Below are positions 1 through 11,027 of a DNA stretch of 64,000 nt, piece by piece. The notes beneath the pieces are model-generated. The model had not been told where the DNA came from. It saw only the letters and a program-made list of their open reading frames with translations, and searched no databases. Source of the stretch: Bactericera cockerelli (taxonomy: Eukaryota > Arthropoda > Insecta > Hemiptera > Triozidae); contig CM044965.1 in NCBI GenBank assembly GCA_024516035.1, positions 24,847,165 through 24,911,164 of the forward strand, written 5' to 3'. The position numbers were made by a program, and so were the translations under genes. The first letter of the stretch is position 1. Each line of letters opens with the position of its first letter.

Positions 1-49
1 ATGCTTTGCTCTCATTAGATTTAATATCATTAAAAAAGTTCTCATATTT

Positions 50-180
50 GTGTTAATCACTTTCGTGATATCACAACTATACTCGAACTCGCTTTACTAA
101 ATCTACGCTGAAACCGGGACTTGAACCACCCACCTCCAGGTTACAAGTTCGCCGCCTTATCCATCAAGCTACTGAGGTCT
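50..180 (-). mobile_element. SINE-A copy
   Basis: On the minus strand it reads GACCTCAGTAGCTTGATGGA, GCGAACTTGTAACCTGGAGG, GGTTCAAGTCCCGGTTTCAG, then AGTAAAGCGAGTTCGAGTAT. The anticodon loop is CTTGTAA (TGT, Thr-like) and the B box is GGTTCAAGTCC. The tail ends at GTGATATCACGAAAGTG. Confidence 0.8.
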
Positions 181-261
181 ATGAGCAGAAGAAGAAGAGT
201 GTGATGGGGAGAGCGGGTATTAATGAAAAGAAGGAGATTATTACTTCTTATTTGGACCGAC

Positions 262-455
262 CTGAGTAGGTGGAAGAGATTGCCATGGGCAATAACCCCG
301 CCCTTTAGTTAGGACACATGTTTATACATATTTTTCTATTCTTTTACTTTTTATTGTATATATTGTTTCCATTTTTTTAAATTGTTATAATAATTATTTG
401 TACTGTACATATATGTCTTTTTATATCTAATAAAGTGTTGAATAATAATAATAAT
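262..455 (+). mobile_element. Family T 3' tail
   Basis: GTGGAAGAGATTGCCATGGG then CAATAACCCCGCCCTTTAGT, a long T-rich stretch, and TCTAATAAAGTGTTGAATAA followed by an ATA microsatellite. It contains an AATAAAG polyadenylation-like signal. The same tail ends SINE-G at 9,717. Confidence 0.75.
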
Positions 456-900
456 AATAAACATAAGTAAACCCGGTTGATTTGTAAAAAAAAAAAAACA
501 AAAAAAATATAGGTCTATAGTAATAATCTATAGATGAAGGGGTACTTGACCATCCTAGTTACAGCACTGTGGGTGCTAGGGTCTACAAGCACCTGAACTT
601 AGGGGCACTTCAAGCTAAGAAGCCCCGACCACCCAGGAATTCAATTTAGAAAGGTTTTTAATCATAAAAAATAATAATATTTAAATGATGTTCAAAATGA
701 ATTCATTCAGGAGAGTGTTCCTTATACAGTGTGAGTGGATAATAGACAACTGCCTACATTCTTGGCATGTTAAAAGACATTGTATATTTTATTTGATAAT
801 ATACTAACATAGAATTTAAGTAAATATGTATGTATGTACACATTTGCCTTGTGACAGTAGACAAAGAATAGGAGAGGGAGGGATGTGTGGAAAGGAAGAA
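456..900. other. Intergenic, nothing recognised
   Basis: AT-rich sequence with a less AT-rich segment near 540-645 (CACTGTGGGTGCTAGGGTCT). No coding match and no recognised repeat. Confidence 0.5.
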
Positions 901-1042
901 AAATGATCAGAAAGTGAGAGAAACTGAGAAAACAAAGAGTGTATGTGTGTGAGAGTGAGACAGAGAGAAAGAGAGAAAGAAAAAGTGAGAGAAAGAAAGA
1001 GAGAGAGAGAGCGATAGTTTGAGAGTGAGAGAGTGATATTTT

Positions 1043-1140
<98 letters not shown>

Positions 1141-1392
1141 AAGAAAGAAAGAAAGAAAGAGAAAGAGAGAGAGAAAGAAAGAAAGAGAAAGAGAGAGAGA
1201 AAGAAAGAGAGGGAAAGAGAGAGAGAAAGAAAGAGAAAGAGAGAGAGAAAGAAAGAGAGGGAAAGAGAGAGAGAAAGAAAGAAAGAGAAAGTGAGAGAGA
1301 AAGAGAGAGAGAAAGAAAGAGAGAGAGAAAGAAAGAAAGAGAAAGAGAGAGAGAGAGAGAGAAATAAAGAAAGAGAAAGAGTACAACAAGAA
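901..1392. repeat. GA-rich microsatellite with (GT)n core
   Basis: Compound simple repeat: (GA)n and (GAAA)n tracts on both sides of (GT)n at about 1,044-1,073. Long open frames on both strands follow from the composition only. Confidence 0.95.
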
Positions 1393-1499
1393 AAATAATA
1401 AAGCGAGCGAGAGAAAAGTTCCAGGTTTCAATATCATTATTGTCTAAACCCTGGGTTTAACCCTAGGGGACACACATCATGGGAAATATGAACCCACTT

Positions 1500-1625
1500 A
1501 GCCCACGTCACAATAATGGTTTAGCCCCATCAACTCACAATACTGGGGCCTGGCCCCATCAACTCACAACACTGGGGTCTAGCCCCATCAACATCAATGG
1601 TTCCAGAGCCATCAAATTAGAATGG
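1500..1625 (+). repeat. Short minisatellite (CCCCATCAACTCACAAYACTGGGG)
   Basis: About three 28-32-bp units built on GCCCCATCAACTCACAA and ACTGGGGYCT. Each unit can form a short CCCC/GGGG hairpin. Confidence 0.7.
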
Positions 1626-2002
1626 ATTATCCAAGTCAAGTTGTAATGGTTTATCCCCGCAAGGCTTGTCAGTCTAGTCTACAGAGTTCAAGACAATGAA
1701 TATTATTAAATATTTATAATATGAATATATTGAATATTATGTATTATAAATTTTACATCTTATCCTTTTTTGACAGCCGAGACTGGTGGTTTTAGATGGA
1801 CAGCAGGACAGGTGGTAGGTATTATGGTTTGTACCTATATGAAAGAGATGCATTGAATCAATTTGAATCGGTTTTGTGTATAAGTACACAAGAATAATAT
1901 TAACTAGAAAGACATCCTCTATAAACTTTAGGATTACTTTTGACCAGGGTAGTTCAGCATTTTTTTTTTTTTTTTTTTTTTAAGATTTTTTTTTTTTTTT
2001 TT

Positions 2003-2135
2003 TAAAGATGAGTGTTTCACAGCCTTTTTTATTTCGTAGCTATGAAACAAGAGCTACTGTTGACGTTTGTGGTCAGTGTTGTAGTCTGCCCATCCCGTAG
2101 TATGCTCTCCCCCTAGGATGGGTCAGAAATGTTCC
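2003..2135 (-). mobile_element. SINE-B 3' fragment with T-run (poly-A)
   Basis: Reads on plus as GATGAGTGTTTCACAGCC, TTTCGTAGCTATGAAACAAG and CCCATCCCGTAGTATGC, the reverse of the SINE-B 3' half. T-runs at 1,961-2,002 are its A tail. Confidence 0.75.
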
Positions 2136-2159
2136 ATTAGCTAGCGCCAAGCACTAGCT

Positions 2160-2206
2160 ATTGAGGGCATTAGCTATTGCTTTGTGCTAGCTAATGCCCT
2201 CAACCA
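2160..2206. repeat. Short inverted repeat
   Basis: ATTGAGGGCATTAGCTA and TAGCTAATGCCCTCAA are inverted copies around an 11-14-bp loop, next to the SINE-A head. Confidence 0.7.
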
Positions 2207-2350
2207 CCGACCTCAGTAGCTTGATCGATAAGGCGGCGGACTTGTAATCTGGAGGTCGGTGGTTCAAGTCCCGGTTTCAACGTAGATTTAGTAAAGCTTT
2301 AGTTCGAGTAGTTGTGATATCACGAAAGTGCTACACAAATATGATAACTA
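2207..2350 (+). mobile_element. SINE-A copy
   Basis: GACCTCAGTAGCTTGATCGA, GGCGGCGGACTTGTAATCTG, GGTTCAAGTCCCGGTTTCAA, then the tail TTCGAGTAGTTGTGATATCA. A good reference copy with intact A and B boxes. Confidence 0.85.
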
Positions 2351-2654
2351 ACTTTTAACTTTTTTTAATGCCCTCAACCGGGTCAACGAAGCCAACCAAT
2401 CAATCGGTCTTTTGCATTGGGACCAAAGAAGCTGAAGTCTTATACATATATATGTCATGTGTGTCATGTTGTCAGATGATGATTTTTTTTTCTCAATAAA
2501 AATATGAATAAATACTTCCCAGGCTCATTGACGGATCCCCACGCTCTATGGACCATGCTTCAAATAATTCTTATCAGAATCTTGTCAGTATATTTATTAA
2601 CAATATCATTATGATTATATAAATAATAATATAATTAATTCTCATCAAGATTTT

Positions 2655-2935
2655 ATTTCTATTGGACTGTCCACATGGTTGTCTCACAGCCGTTCTTATT
2701 TTCTAGCCATGAAACAGGAGCTACTGTAGACGCTTGTTGTCTGTGTTGTAGCCTGCCCATCCCGTAGTATGCCTCCCCTCTCATGTGCGAGAAGTGACAC
2801 AATTTAGGTGCTGGGTCACCACGAGCGCACCGGAAGGTATCCCTTACAAACAATTGTAACCAAATTTATAATAATAAAAAAATTTGTCGGCACGGGGGAT
2901 CGAACCCGGGACCTTCCGTATGGCAAGCGAGTGCC
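2655..2935 (-). mobile_element. SINE-B, near full length
   Basis: Reverse copy: CACAGCCGTTCTTATT, CATCCCGTAGTATGCCTCCC, then GTCGGCACGGGGGATCGAAC and CCTTCCGTATGGCAAGCGAG (tRNA-like head, B box GGTTCGATCCC on minus). Confidence 0.85.
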
Positions 2936-3427
2936 ATTCTTTGAACAAAAATAAATGTATACCTAATGTTCTTCCATAGAAGTCTCTATCTAAACCTGCT
3001 GAGGGTCTGAATGGTATTTATTTATATAAAAAAGCATGAAATCTACTATGTTTAATATCACATAGAACTATGTCTGCTAAATAAAGCTATCTCGACTGAG
3101 CATAAGATTTGTATGTAAATGAATGGAGTGGACGTAATTATTCCAGTCTACACAGAAGCAAGTCAAGCAAGCCGAGCTGATTAGCATGAAAACCTTTTAG
3201 TTAGCGACTTAAGTCCAGCTACTGTGTATGAACTGTGTGAATTTCAACATTTGATTCCATACATTTTTTCCTTTTTTAATTCCATTCAATTTCAATCAAG
3301 CAAACACGCTAATGGTAATCTTGGCAAGCGATGAATTTCTAGAAGAGAAATGTGGATTGGAGTGGTCGCGGATTATGTTGGACACTTCTGGGATGGTAAA
3401 CAGACACACGTTACAGATCTTACAGAT

Positions 3428-3655
3428 ACTTCTCATAATAATAATAATAATAATATCGCCTTATTTATACTGTCCGATTAGGGCTATTATGTCCCATTAT
3501 TCCAGCAGTAAGCCCAAGACGTACAATTATGTGGTAAAAATCCCAAATGGGAGGATAACTTCTCATGTCTCGGCTGGGTTTCGAACCCGCGACCTCTGGG
3601 GAATCTCTGGATTCACAGAGTGCCGTCTTTACCACTGAGCTACCGGGACAGACTC
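3428..3655 (-). mobile_element. SINE-C copy
   Basis: On minus the head reads TGTCCCGGTAGCTCAGTGGT with B box GGGTTCGAAACCC. The tail ends in an ATT/TAA microsatellite at about 3,438-3,453. SINE-D follows directly. Confidence 0.85.
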
Positions 3656-3860
3656 TTTAGTGGAAGGTAACCACCAGGCGAGGTTGATATTCAAAGCATT
3701 TCCACCACTTAACCTTCAGAGTCTTATTATTATGTGGTTACAAACTCAAATAAAGAGAAATTCTTGCACTGGGTGGGATTCGAACCAACGGACCCCTAAG
3801 GTACCTAGATTACCAGACTAACGCTTTAACCACTTGATTAAACAAACAGTGCACCTAGGT
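3648..3860 (-). mobile_element. SINE-D copy
   Basis: Starts CTCTTTAGTGGAAGGTAACC; the tRNA-like head at the right contains (minus) GTCTGGTAATCTAGGTACC and GGTTCGAATCCCACCCAGTG. Confidence 0.85.
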
Positions 3861-4076
3861 GGGTAGTTATCCGCTGATTAAACAATCACAGTAAAAAGCC
3901 CCATTCGCTGATGTCTCCTATCTCACAGATTGACATTAAAGTCAATGGTGTCATGTCAGCGGAACAGGTAAGGATTGATAAGACCCAGGATAATATATTC
4001 ATAGGTATAATTATATACAGGGTGTCCATTTAGTGTCAGCCCACCCGGCGCGAGCCACACTGTACAGGCAGACTAA

Positions 4077-4201
4077 GGGCAAAATTAATAGACTATATCA
4101 CAAGTCATTGCTAAGCGTCGGTTTTCCCTATCTCTGACACAGTACGCAATCCGTGACTTAGCGTCTCAGAGGTATTACAAAAACGTCTATTAATTCCACC
4201 C
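4077..4201 (+). mobile_element. M1 MITE (Harbinger-like)
   Basis: GGGCAAAATTAATAGACTAT to CGTCTATTAATTCCACCC, flanked by TAA on each side. Related to the copies at 14,338 and 55,135. Confidence 0.8.
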
Positions 4202-4429
4202 TAAAACTCTAAAACATTATCAGAAAAGGCTGAGAAGTAATTTTTTTTTTTCTTTTCTTCTTTTTTCACTCTCATTTTATGACGTTCCAACAAGGCGGTT
4301 AGCCCCTGGTTCAAACCGGCAGTAGGTACTGTAGGTAGTTTGTTTGAAAGGTTTAATCGAGAGCATTTTATATCGACCAATTACAGTTCTTGAGATACAG
4401 GGGAAAAAAAGTTATCATACCTATTAAAT

Positions 4430-4645
4430 TTGTGTTATCTCTTTCGTGATGTCACAACTACATGGAATAGTTATAAATGTTCATCACAATAATTATATTG
4501 TGATTTCACAATTACTTAAACTCGCTTTACTAAGGGCCGGCTATGAATTCGGCTTTAAATCTTTGCTGAACTTGGGACTTGAACTACCGAACTCCAGGTT
4601 ACAAGTCCACCACCTACTCGATCGAGCTACTGAGGTCAGTTTACA
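4430..4645 (-). mobile_element. SINE-A, diverged, with an extra ~55-bp insertion
   Basis: Reverse copy ending at GATCGAGCTACTGAGGTC. The tail region TCGTGATGTCACAACTA is followed by a partial second tail (TGTGATTTCACAATTACTT), which suggests an internal duplication. Confidence 0.7.
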
Positions 4646-4878
4646 GGGTGGATCACACACTGGGGGTGGGGTGATACTTTATGCCCACCCTGTACATGAA
4701 GACGGAAGATGAATTATAAATATAAAGAAGGATGAAGAACTGATAATAGAAAATAGACAGAATACATACATAATAGAATAATATGTAAATAATGTTTATC
4801 TTGGATTTTTCAAGGTTTCTTGATAAAAATGTAAGTTGGTGCCAAGTATTTTTAAAATCAAGGAAAAGAAAAACTATA

Positions 4879-4960
4879 GGATGGGCAGGCTACAACACAG
4901 ACCACAAGCGTCTACAGTAGCTGATGTTTCATGGCTACGAAATAAAAAAGGCAGTGCCTT
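4879..4960 (+). mobile_element. SINE-B fragment
   Basis: GGATGGGCAGGCTACAACAC, then CGTCTACAGTAGCTGATGTT and ATGGCTACGAAATAAAAAAG: the 3' third of SINE-B. Confidence 0.75.
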
Positions 4961-5017
4961 ATTTACACTTTCACACTCTTAAATTAAATAAAAAACAGTG
5001 AAATAAAAAACCATTTC

Positions 5018-5215
5018 CGGCCATACCCAGGCTGGGTGAGGTTAATGTGGGTAGCTGGTACGATTCCCAGCGAATGGAGGTTAAAACCGCCGTCCTTAAT
5101 TACTCAAAAATAGGACATTGAAACCAAATAGAATCAATGGACATGAAGGGAGCCTATACTTTGGATATGGGTGTCCATATAATAATCTCACCACCGGGAT
5201 TTACAGACACGGAAT
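5018..5215 (+). mobile_element. SINE-F, 5'-truncated, first tail type
   Basis: Central domain CCAGGCTGGGTGAGGTTAAT and GGTACGATTCCCAGCGAATG, then AACCAAATAGAATCAATGGA and ACACGGAATAATTATTATT. The tRNA-like head is missing. Confidence 0.8.
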
Positions 5216-5226
5216 AATTATTATTC

Positions 5227-5525
5227 GAGCGCACGAATAGCTCAATGGATAAGCACTCGCTTGCCATGCGGAAGGTCCCGGGTTCGAACTCCCGCGTCGA
5301 CAAAAAATTGTACTCAAAATTTGGTTACAGTTGTTTGAAGTAATGGATACCTTCCGGTGCCCTCGTGTTGACCCAGCACCTAAATGGGAAGTATTGTGTC
5401 TCTTCTCGCCCATCAGAGGGGAGGCATACTACGGGATGGGTAGGCTACACCACAGACCACAAGCGTCTACAGTAGCTCCTGTTTCATGGCTACGAAATAA
5501 AAAAGGCTGTGAAACACTCATCTTT
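5227..5525 (+). mobile_element. SINE-B, full length
   Basis: GCGCACGAATAGCTCAATGG, CTTGCCATGCGGAAGGTCCC, GGTTCGAACTCCCGCG, then the body and GGCTGTGAAACACTCATCTT. The anticodon loop TTGCCAT gives GCC (Gly-like). Confidence 0.9.
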
Positions 5526-6007
5526 TATAAAATAGAAAAAAATAAAAAAAAGGCTTGTTATGATGACTGCTCTTTGCTTCCTAGTGAAATCATAGTTCAA
5601 ACAAAATATAAATCAAACAAATTTAATACAATAAATCCGTGTGGATTATCAAGCTACCTTGGAATACCAACACCGCCTCTAGGCACAGATTTGATTAAGC
5701 GTTTCATTTGTGAATTAAATTTTAATAATCAGAATTGAATGGATAATTTGATCAGAATGAATGATTATTTCTACCATATTCTATCAATTCTGGGTGTTTT
5801 TGCCCGAAGCAACACAGATTAAATAAACATAATGGAGGAATTCCAAACTTTTTTTTACTATTAATAATTAATGAATAAATATAATTCTGCTATAGGTAAT
5901 ACAAAAAAATATGAGATATATCTCATGAATCGTATGTATGTGTATAAAATTCAGCTTAATCTTATATTGCAACTACTATTAAAAGGAAAAAAGAAAATGT
6001 ACCTAAA
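5526..6007. other. Intergenic, nothing recognised
   Basis: AT-rich sequence with short open frames only. No motif or repeat family recognised. Confidence 0.5.
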
Positions 6008-6487
6008 AGCGCACGATTAGCTTTGCCATGCGGGAACTTGGTTCGAACCCCAGAGCTGACCTAGAATTTGTATTCCAAATTTGGTTACAGTTGTTTGTGA
6101 GAGATACCTTCCAGTGCGCTCGTGTTGACCAAGCACCTAAATTACGAAGTATTCTTGCCCATTAGAGGGGAGGCATATTACGGGATGGGCAAGCTACAAC
6201 ATAGACCACAAAGTCCACAGTAGCTCTTAATAATACTCTTTAGTGGAAGGTAACCACCAGGCGAGGTTAATGCTCAAAGCATTTTCCACCACCTAACCCT
6301 CAAAGTCTTAATATTATGTGGTCACAAACTCAAATTAATGAGGAAAAATTCGAGCACTGGGTGGGATTCGAATCAACGGATCCTTACGCTACCTGGATTA
6401 CCAGACTAGCGCGTTAACCACTTGACTAGCGCGTAGCAGCTCTTGTTTCATGCCTACGAAATAAAGAGACATTGAAACACTCATCTA
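6008..6487 (+). mobile_element. SINE-B interrupted by SINE-D
   Basis: A diverged SINE-B runs from AAAGCGCACGATTAGC to CACAGTAGCTCTT. It resumes at about 6,438 with AGCTCTTGTTTCATGCCTAC and AAACACTCATCT. The repeated AGCTCTT marks the target duplication of the inserted SINE-D. Confidence 0.8.
6228..6432 (-). mobile_element. SINE-D nested in SINE-B
   Basis: AATACTCTTTAGTGGAAGGT to CACTTGACTAGCGCG, with GGTTCGAATCCCACC-type B box on minus. AGCTCTT occurs on both sides. Confidence 0.8.
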
Positions 6488-7164
6488 GGAAAAAATAAAA
6501 AATCATAAAGAAGTGAAAAAATTGAAAAAAGGTGTATTAATTCATGTCAGTCTATTTTACTTATAGATATTCTTTCCTCGGACAAAATCTAGTCTCGTCA
6601 TCTACGAAGTTTTCAAGTTTGAGTTTATCACCGCTTAATTGCTCAACTAGAAGGCAGACTTAAATTATTATTCAATTTTCAGCAGCTTTCAAAAGTTAGT
6701 ATCTTGATTATTTTGTTAGTGCTTGAAACTTCAAGCTCGGATTAATTGGTTGTTCTAATGGGGCATTAATTGCCAGTTCTAATGGGGCATTAATTGCCTC
6801 CGAGGCTGTAATTCATCAGCCAGAAATTAATTTACCTATCTCCAACTCTTGGTGAGTTTATTATTGTTATTTTATTATCTAGTAGTAATCAGTGTGTGTA
6901 ATCAGTGTAAACAGAAAAGTGAGAAGTTGTACTAGATGTACATGAATATCAGAACATACCTGGACAGCTGTTTCGAGCTTATATGCTCTCATCAGCAGGT
7001 AATAGTTCTGAATATCCATGCCATCAACTAACCTCTCTATTTTGTATTGTACATATTAGTATTTGTACATATAATTACAATGTACTATACATATAAATAC
7101 TAGTAATTCTATGTAACTATACATAACTTAGAATACATACATGGTTATCTCCTCCATATGAAAT
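6488..7164. other. Intergenic, no gene; small duplicated motif
   Basis: AT-rich. AATGGGGCATTAATTGCC occurs twice near 6,757-6,800. Nothing else recognised. Confidence 0.5.
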
Positions 7165-7385
7165 ACAAGCGGGCTATCGCCCGCTTTGCGGGCCGAGGCA
7201 TGGCCGTGAAAGCAAAAAATCCTTTTTCGCCAATGGCAGGTGTTGTAGTGGGAGTTTCGAAAAATCCCGTCTTATTGCACATCTAGACTATAAGACAAAG
7301 CTACCTACCAAATTTCAGCTTCCTAGGACTTACGGTTTGGGCTGTAGAGCGATGATCAGTCAGTGAGTGGTCAGTGACTTTGACA
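7165..7385 (-). mobile_element. Helitron H1 copy (non-autonomous)
   Basis: Reverse copy of the family at 32,527. The 3'-end hairpin GCGGGCTATCGCCCGC is at the left, and TGTCAAAGTCACTGACC, part of the 5' region, at the right. The terminal CTAG is mutated here. Confidence 0.75.
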
Positions 7386-7568
7386 TTTATTAAAATGTGC
7401 CAAATCAACAAATGATATCTTGATTGCAAAGAGTGCTTTAAATAGATTAAATAAATAAATGTGTATTATCTATTTATATTGCTAGAGGTAGGTATTAAAT
7501 AATACTAAAGTAGGTACTATTTTAATAGTACTATCTCCTACAATTGAGAAGAATATTAATTTTTTGTA

Positions 7569-9082
7569 GGGTGATCGTACCAGTAATTGACCAAGTAAGG
7601 AAGGTTTTTTACATAAAATATTACAAAATTTGTGTCTTTTGACTCTTGATGCTGTAAATTATCGATATGGAAAGATAAAATTGTTTGCAAAATTCTGACA
7701 ATAGTCGTTTAACAGAAATACCTTTGAAAAAAAAAAAAAAAAAAAAAACTTTACATTGTTTTAAGTCCCAGTTTTTGACCACTGACATCTAGTTTTTGAC
7801 CATTGATTGACCCAATAATTGACCATATCTATTTCTCCCTAAACTAGATACCTATTCTATGTTCTAAATAAATAAAAATCAGAGAAAATGTTCTGTAAAT
7901 TGTTCTGTTTATTATTTTTAAGGTGGGTATTTAGGTAAGTAGCTTCAGTAATTAAGTACAAACATTTTTTCTATATTTCTGAACTTCTGGTACGGAGTAA
8001 GACGGATTTCTTGATGATGATAAACTTGGGATAATTTCTGGAGCTTCAATAATCTCTTTCACTTGAATCGTTTTTTTTTTTTTTTTTTTTTTAATTCTTC
8101 TTGTTTCGTCAAAATTGTAGGAGGTCCCATCTTCCTCTCATTGATACTCTCAACTTTTCCTTCCTTTAGTTGTTTCAGTTTGTTGATTAATGTTGAATGA
8201 GGAACATTGTACTTCCTTTCTGCTTCTCTTATTTTTAACTTCTTTTCTGTGATGTCTTTTAAAGCTGCCTTCAAATCTTCTGTTGAATATTTGAAAAATT
8301 CCTTCTTCTTTCTTTCAGTTGCCATTGCGTAATGTGTATACTGTAACATAATAAAATAATGAGATAAGTAGGCAAATTTTCCTAGTTGGTCAACTATTGG
8401 GGTAGAGCTACTAAGCCAGCAGTTGACCACTTAGTCACATGTATTTTTTAGTTGGTCAACTATTGGAAGTTATTTGCTTAGAGCTACAAAGCCAGTAGTT
8501 GACCATCTGGTCAAATATTGGAAAATGAATGCTTACGCTGAAACTTCTCAAGGTGTAGGCACTTGACATTCAATCAGTGATTAGAAACTAATACCATATT
8601 GAGAGAAAAAACACACTTGAACTTTTCCCAGTAAATGACCAAAAATGGTCAACATTGGTATTCAACATACCAGAAGTTGACCTTTTCATGTTTGTCCTAA
8701 AAACAATGGTGGAAAAAAATGCCACCGTTTTCTACTCATACGATCATTAATTTTGAAGCCTTACCTTTCAAAACTCGCAGTAGTTTTGTCCAGATTCCAT
8801 TTACTCTTGAGGATAAATATGGATAAAAATTAAAACCATTCGACAGCTCTCTAATAACAAACAAGTGTCAAAATTGAAAACTTCAAATGAAAAATGTTTT
8901 ATAATTTATTGAAATTTCGCGCTTATGTTTTTCATGAATATAAACAAACCATGCCCACCAACTGAAATGAAACTTCGGATTTATGTACAATAGTACCAAC
9001 ATAACATTTCACATTTCTTATTTTTGGCAGTTAATTCAAAATTGGTCAATCTCTGGGTGTTGGTCAATTACTGGTACGATCC
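7569..9082. mobile_element. pogo-like DNA transposon, deletion derivative, 1.5 kb
   Basis: Terminal inverted repeats GATCGTACCAGTAATTGACC (left) and GGTCAATTACTGGTACGATC (right), flanked by TA at 7,567-7,568 and 9,083-9,084. It contains a psq-type helix-turn-helix remnant. Internally GTTGACCA-type motifs recur near 8,390-8,520 and 8,640-8,690. TA target sites and a psq HTH both point to the pogo/Tigger group of Tc1/mariner elements. Confidence 0.85.
8059..8325 (-). pseudogene. psq-type HTH N-terminus of a pogo-like transposase
   Basis: Starting at MATERKKKEFFKYSTEDLK, then AALKDITEKKLKIREAERKY, NVPHSTLINKLKQLKEGK: a pipsqueak-like helix-turn-helix as found at the N-terminus of pogo/Tigger transposases and CENP-B-like proteins. 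After about 80 residues the frame enters a 22-bp T-run (poly-Lys) and stops. No CENP-B-type second HTH and no DDE catalytic domain follow before the element's end, so this is an internal-deletion remnant. It could encode a DNA-binding peptide, but I see no evidence that it is used. Confidence 0.75.
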
Positions 9083-9152
9083 TACTTTTATTGGTCTAGT
9101 AAAATATTACCACTTTTTTTAAAGAAGACTGGTAGGTGTAATAAATTAATTA

Positions 9153-9412
9153 TCTCTATATATAAAACAGAAAAAAGGACTACCTACCTACCTATGTTTG
9201 TTTGTTTGTTTGTTTGTTTGTTTGTCCGGAGTTGTTTAGCCAAAACGGTAAGAGATAGCGAAAAATGTCTCAGAATTGACCCCCCCAAAACCATTATCGC
9301 TTTGTCCAGAAAAATTATAAAAAGTTCAAAAAGGCATTGCTGTCCAGCAGTACGGCCATGCCTTAGTAAATTTGAAATTTAGTCCCGTTGCAAAGCACGG
9401 GCAAACGGCTAG
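9153..9412 (+). mobile_element. Helitron H2 copy
   Basis: Begins TCTCTATATATAAAACAG and ends with the hairpin CCCGTTGCAAAGCACGGG followed by CAAACGGCTAG; flanks are A and T. TC start, subterminal hairpin and CTAG end are Helitron signatures. A (TTTG)n expansion lies at 9,195-9,222. No Rep/Hel coding. Confidence 0.9.
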
Positions 9413-9479
9413 TATACTATAGTAAACTAATAAATTAATTATATACATACTATAGTATTGCTATTATTATTAAATACTT

Positions 9480-9660
9480 TATTAGATACAAAGACATATT
9501 ATAATATGTATAATACAAATAATTATTATAAAAAAATAAAAAAATGGAAGCAATATAAACAATAAAATGGGAAAAAATAGATAAATACATATGTCTTAAC
9601 TAAAAGGCGGGGTTATTGTCTATGTCAATCTCTTCCACCCAACCTATATTATACTACATA
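9480..9660 (-). mobile_element. Family T tail, reverse
   Basis: ACTTTATTAGATACAAAGAC at the left, TAACTAAAAGGCGGGGTTAT and CAATCTCTTCCACCCAACC at the right. Confidence 0.75.
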
Positions 9661-9716
9661 GAATATATTATAGATTATTAAATATTATAGTAGATAAATT
9701 CTATAGTACCTACATA

Positions 9717-10100
9717 GTCACCTTGGTCTAGCAGTAGCATGTTCAGTGACCCGGGTTCGAATTCCAGTGGGGTCGAACTTTTTTCCGCTCTCTACCATAT
9801 TTCCACAATTACTTCCCATTTGGGTGCTAGGTCAACAGACTTTTCTCTTGATTGCCACTGCCGCATGTCAAGTGCGGCATCTTTGCGGCTGCGGCCTTTG
9901 TGCGGCAACAAATCTGATAAAGGGTTGGGTGGAAGAGATTGCCACAGGCAATAACCCCGCCCTTTAGGTAGGACATTAGCTTTATTCCGTTTTTTGTTCT
10001 TGTTTCTTTGTTCAATCTATTTTTTTTTTTCTTTATAATTTCATTGTATTTTACAGTACCATATATTTTGTCTTACCTAATAAAGCATAATATAATAATG
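9717..10100 (+). mobile_element. SINE-G: tRNA-like head with family T tail
   Basis: Head GTCACCTTGGTCTAGCAGTA, with B box GGTTCGAATTCCA, then a body with CTGCCGCATGTCAAGTGCGG, then GGGTTGGGTGGAAGAGATTG, CCCCGCCCTTTAGGTAGGAC and CTTACCTAATAAAGCATAAT. This copy links a pol-III-type head to the family T tail found alone elsewhere. Confidence 0.75.
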
Positions 10101-10955
10101 ATACTTGAAGATCTTAGAGTTCTGATACCGTCTTCACAAATTATCGACTGAGTCGAGTTTTTTCAACTTCGTTGGTCAATATCTCGATAACATTCTTTTG
10201 AATGTTATCGAGGTATTGTCTCCGCTAACAAGTTAGCACAGGTCAAATTCAATTCAGGCTCGTTTTTTCAACTTCTTTGGTCGATACCTCTCGTTAGTAT
10301 TCTTGTGACCCGCAATGTCACCTCAACTTAGCGCAAAATCAATAGAGAGGCTTGTTTTTCGTAATCGTGCAAGTTCAGTCCACTGGACTTGGATTAAAGT
10401 TGCACTCAGCTTTAAGATTCCTTGAGAACCTGTTCTGAGTGTCTCTCTGTCTCTTTTTTTTCCTCTCTCTCTCCCATCGTGTTCTCATGAATGTACTAGG
10501 TATCAGCAAAAAGTGCATGATGTATTTATGTACCTAGGTAAGTAGGTATGCAGAATGAAATGAACATTTTAAATTCAATTAAAATGGTTGTGATTAAAAC
10601 TAAATCAAGGTTGTCTCCAGTCATGTAAGTATTGCCAAACTGTCATACCATGATTACCATGTCATAGGTAGATAGATAGTTTTATTTGTACTTAAACATA
10701 TAAATGCATCATACAAAGTTATTTAAAAGAGAAAAGAAAAAAATTAAAAAAATAATAATAATAAATGAAAATCATTCTCAATCAATTATTGAACCTAGAA
10801 ACTAACAGAAAGTTGCATAATGGGAGGAACCAAGAACTTAATGGTCAAATTAATCTACAATGGCGAATCACCGATTAAATTCAAAAACTCTTGACTTGTC
10901 CTGATTTTACTTCAGAGAAATTTCTAATATTAGAAATCGAAAGTATAGAAATCAT
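10101..10955. other. Intergenic; perfect 12-bp-arm hairpin
   Basis: No gene. CTCGATAACATTC and GAATGTTATCGAG (about 10,183-10,212) form a near-perfect hairpin with a TTTT loop. 'GTTTTTTCAACTTC.TTGGTC' occurs twice (about 10,158 and 10,262). A CT-rich tract lies at 10,440-10,475. Confidence 0.6.
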
Positions 10956-10956
10956 T

Positions 10957-11027
10957 GTCTGGCTGGGGGACTATAAACAGGGAGTCGACCAGCATTGGCT
11001 TGGTTCTGGGTTCTGGGGGCCCTTTTT
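10957..11027 (+). mobile_element. Family R fragment
   Basis: GTCTGGCTGGGGGACTATAA, ACAGGGAGTCGACCAGCATT and GGCTTGGTTCTGGG match one family R monomer. It directly abuts the LINE RT fragment. Confidence 0.8.

Noticed and set aside
907..1437. Long open frames (Leu/Ser-rich and Arg/Glu-rich) on both strands
   Set aside because: They consist entirely of GA/CT and GT/CA microsatellite; all frames are open by composition.
5227..5300. tRNA-Gly gene
   Set aside because: The tRNA-like sequence is followed by a constant ~230-bp body in every copy and many copies are decayed, so these are SINE heads. The same applies to the Thr-like heads of SINE-A and the SINE-C, D, F, G and H heads.
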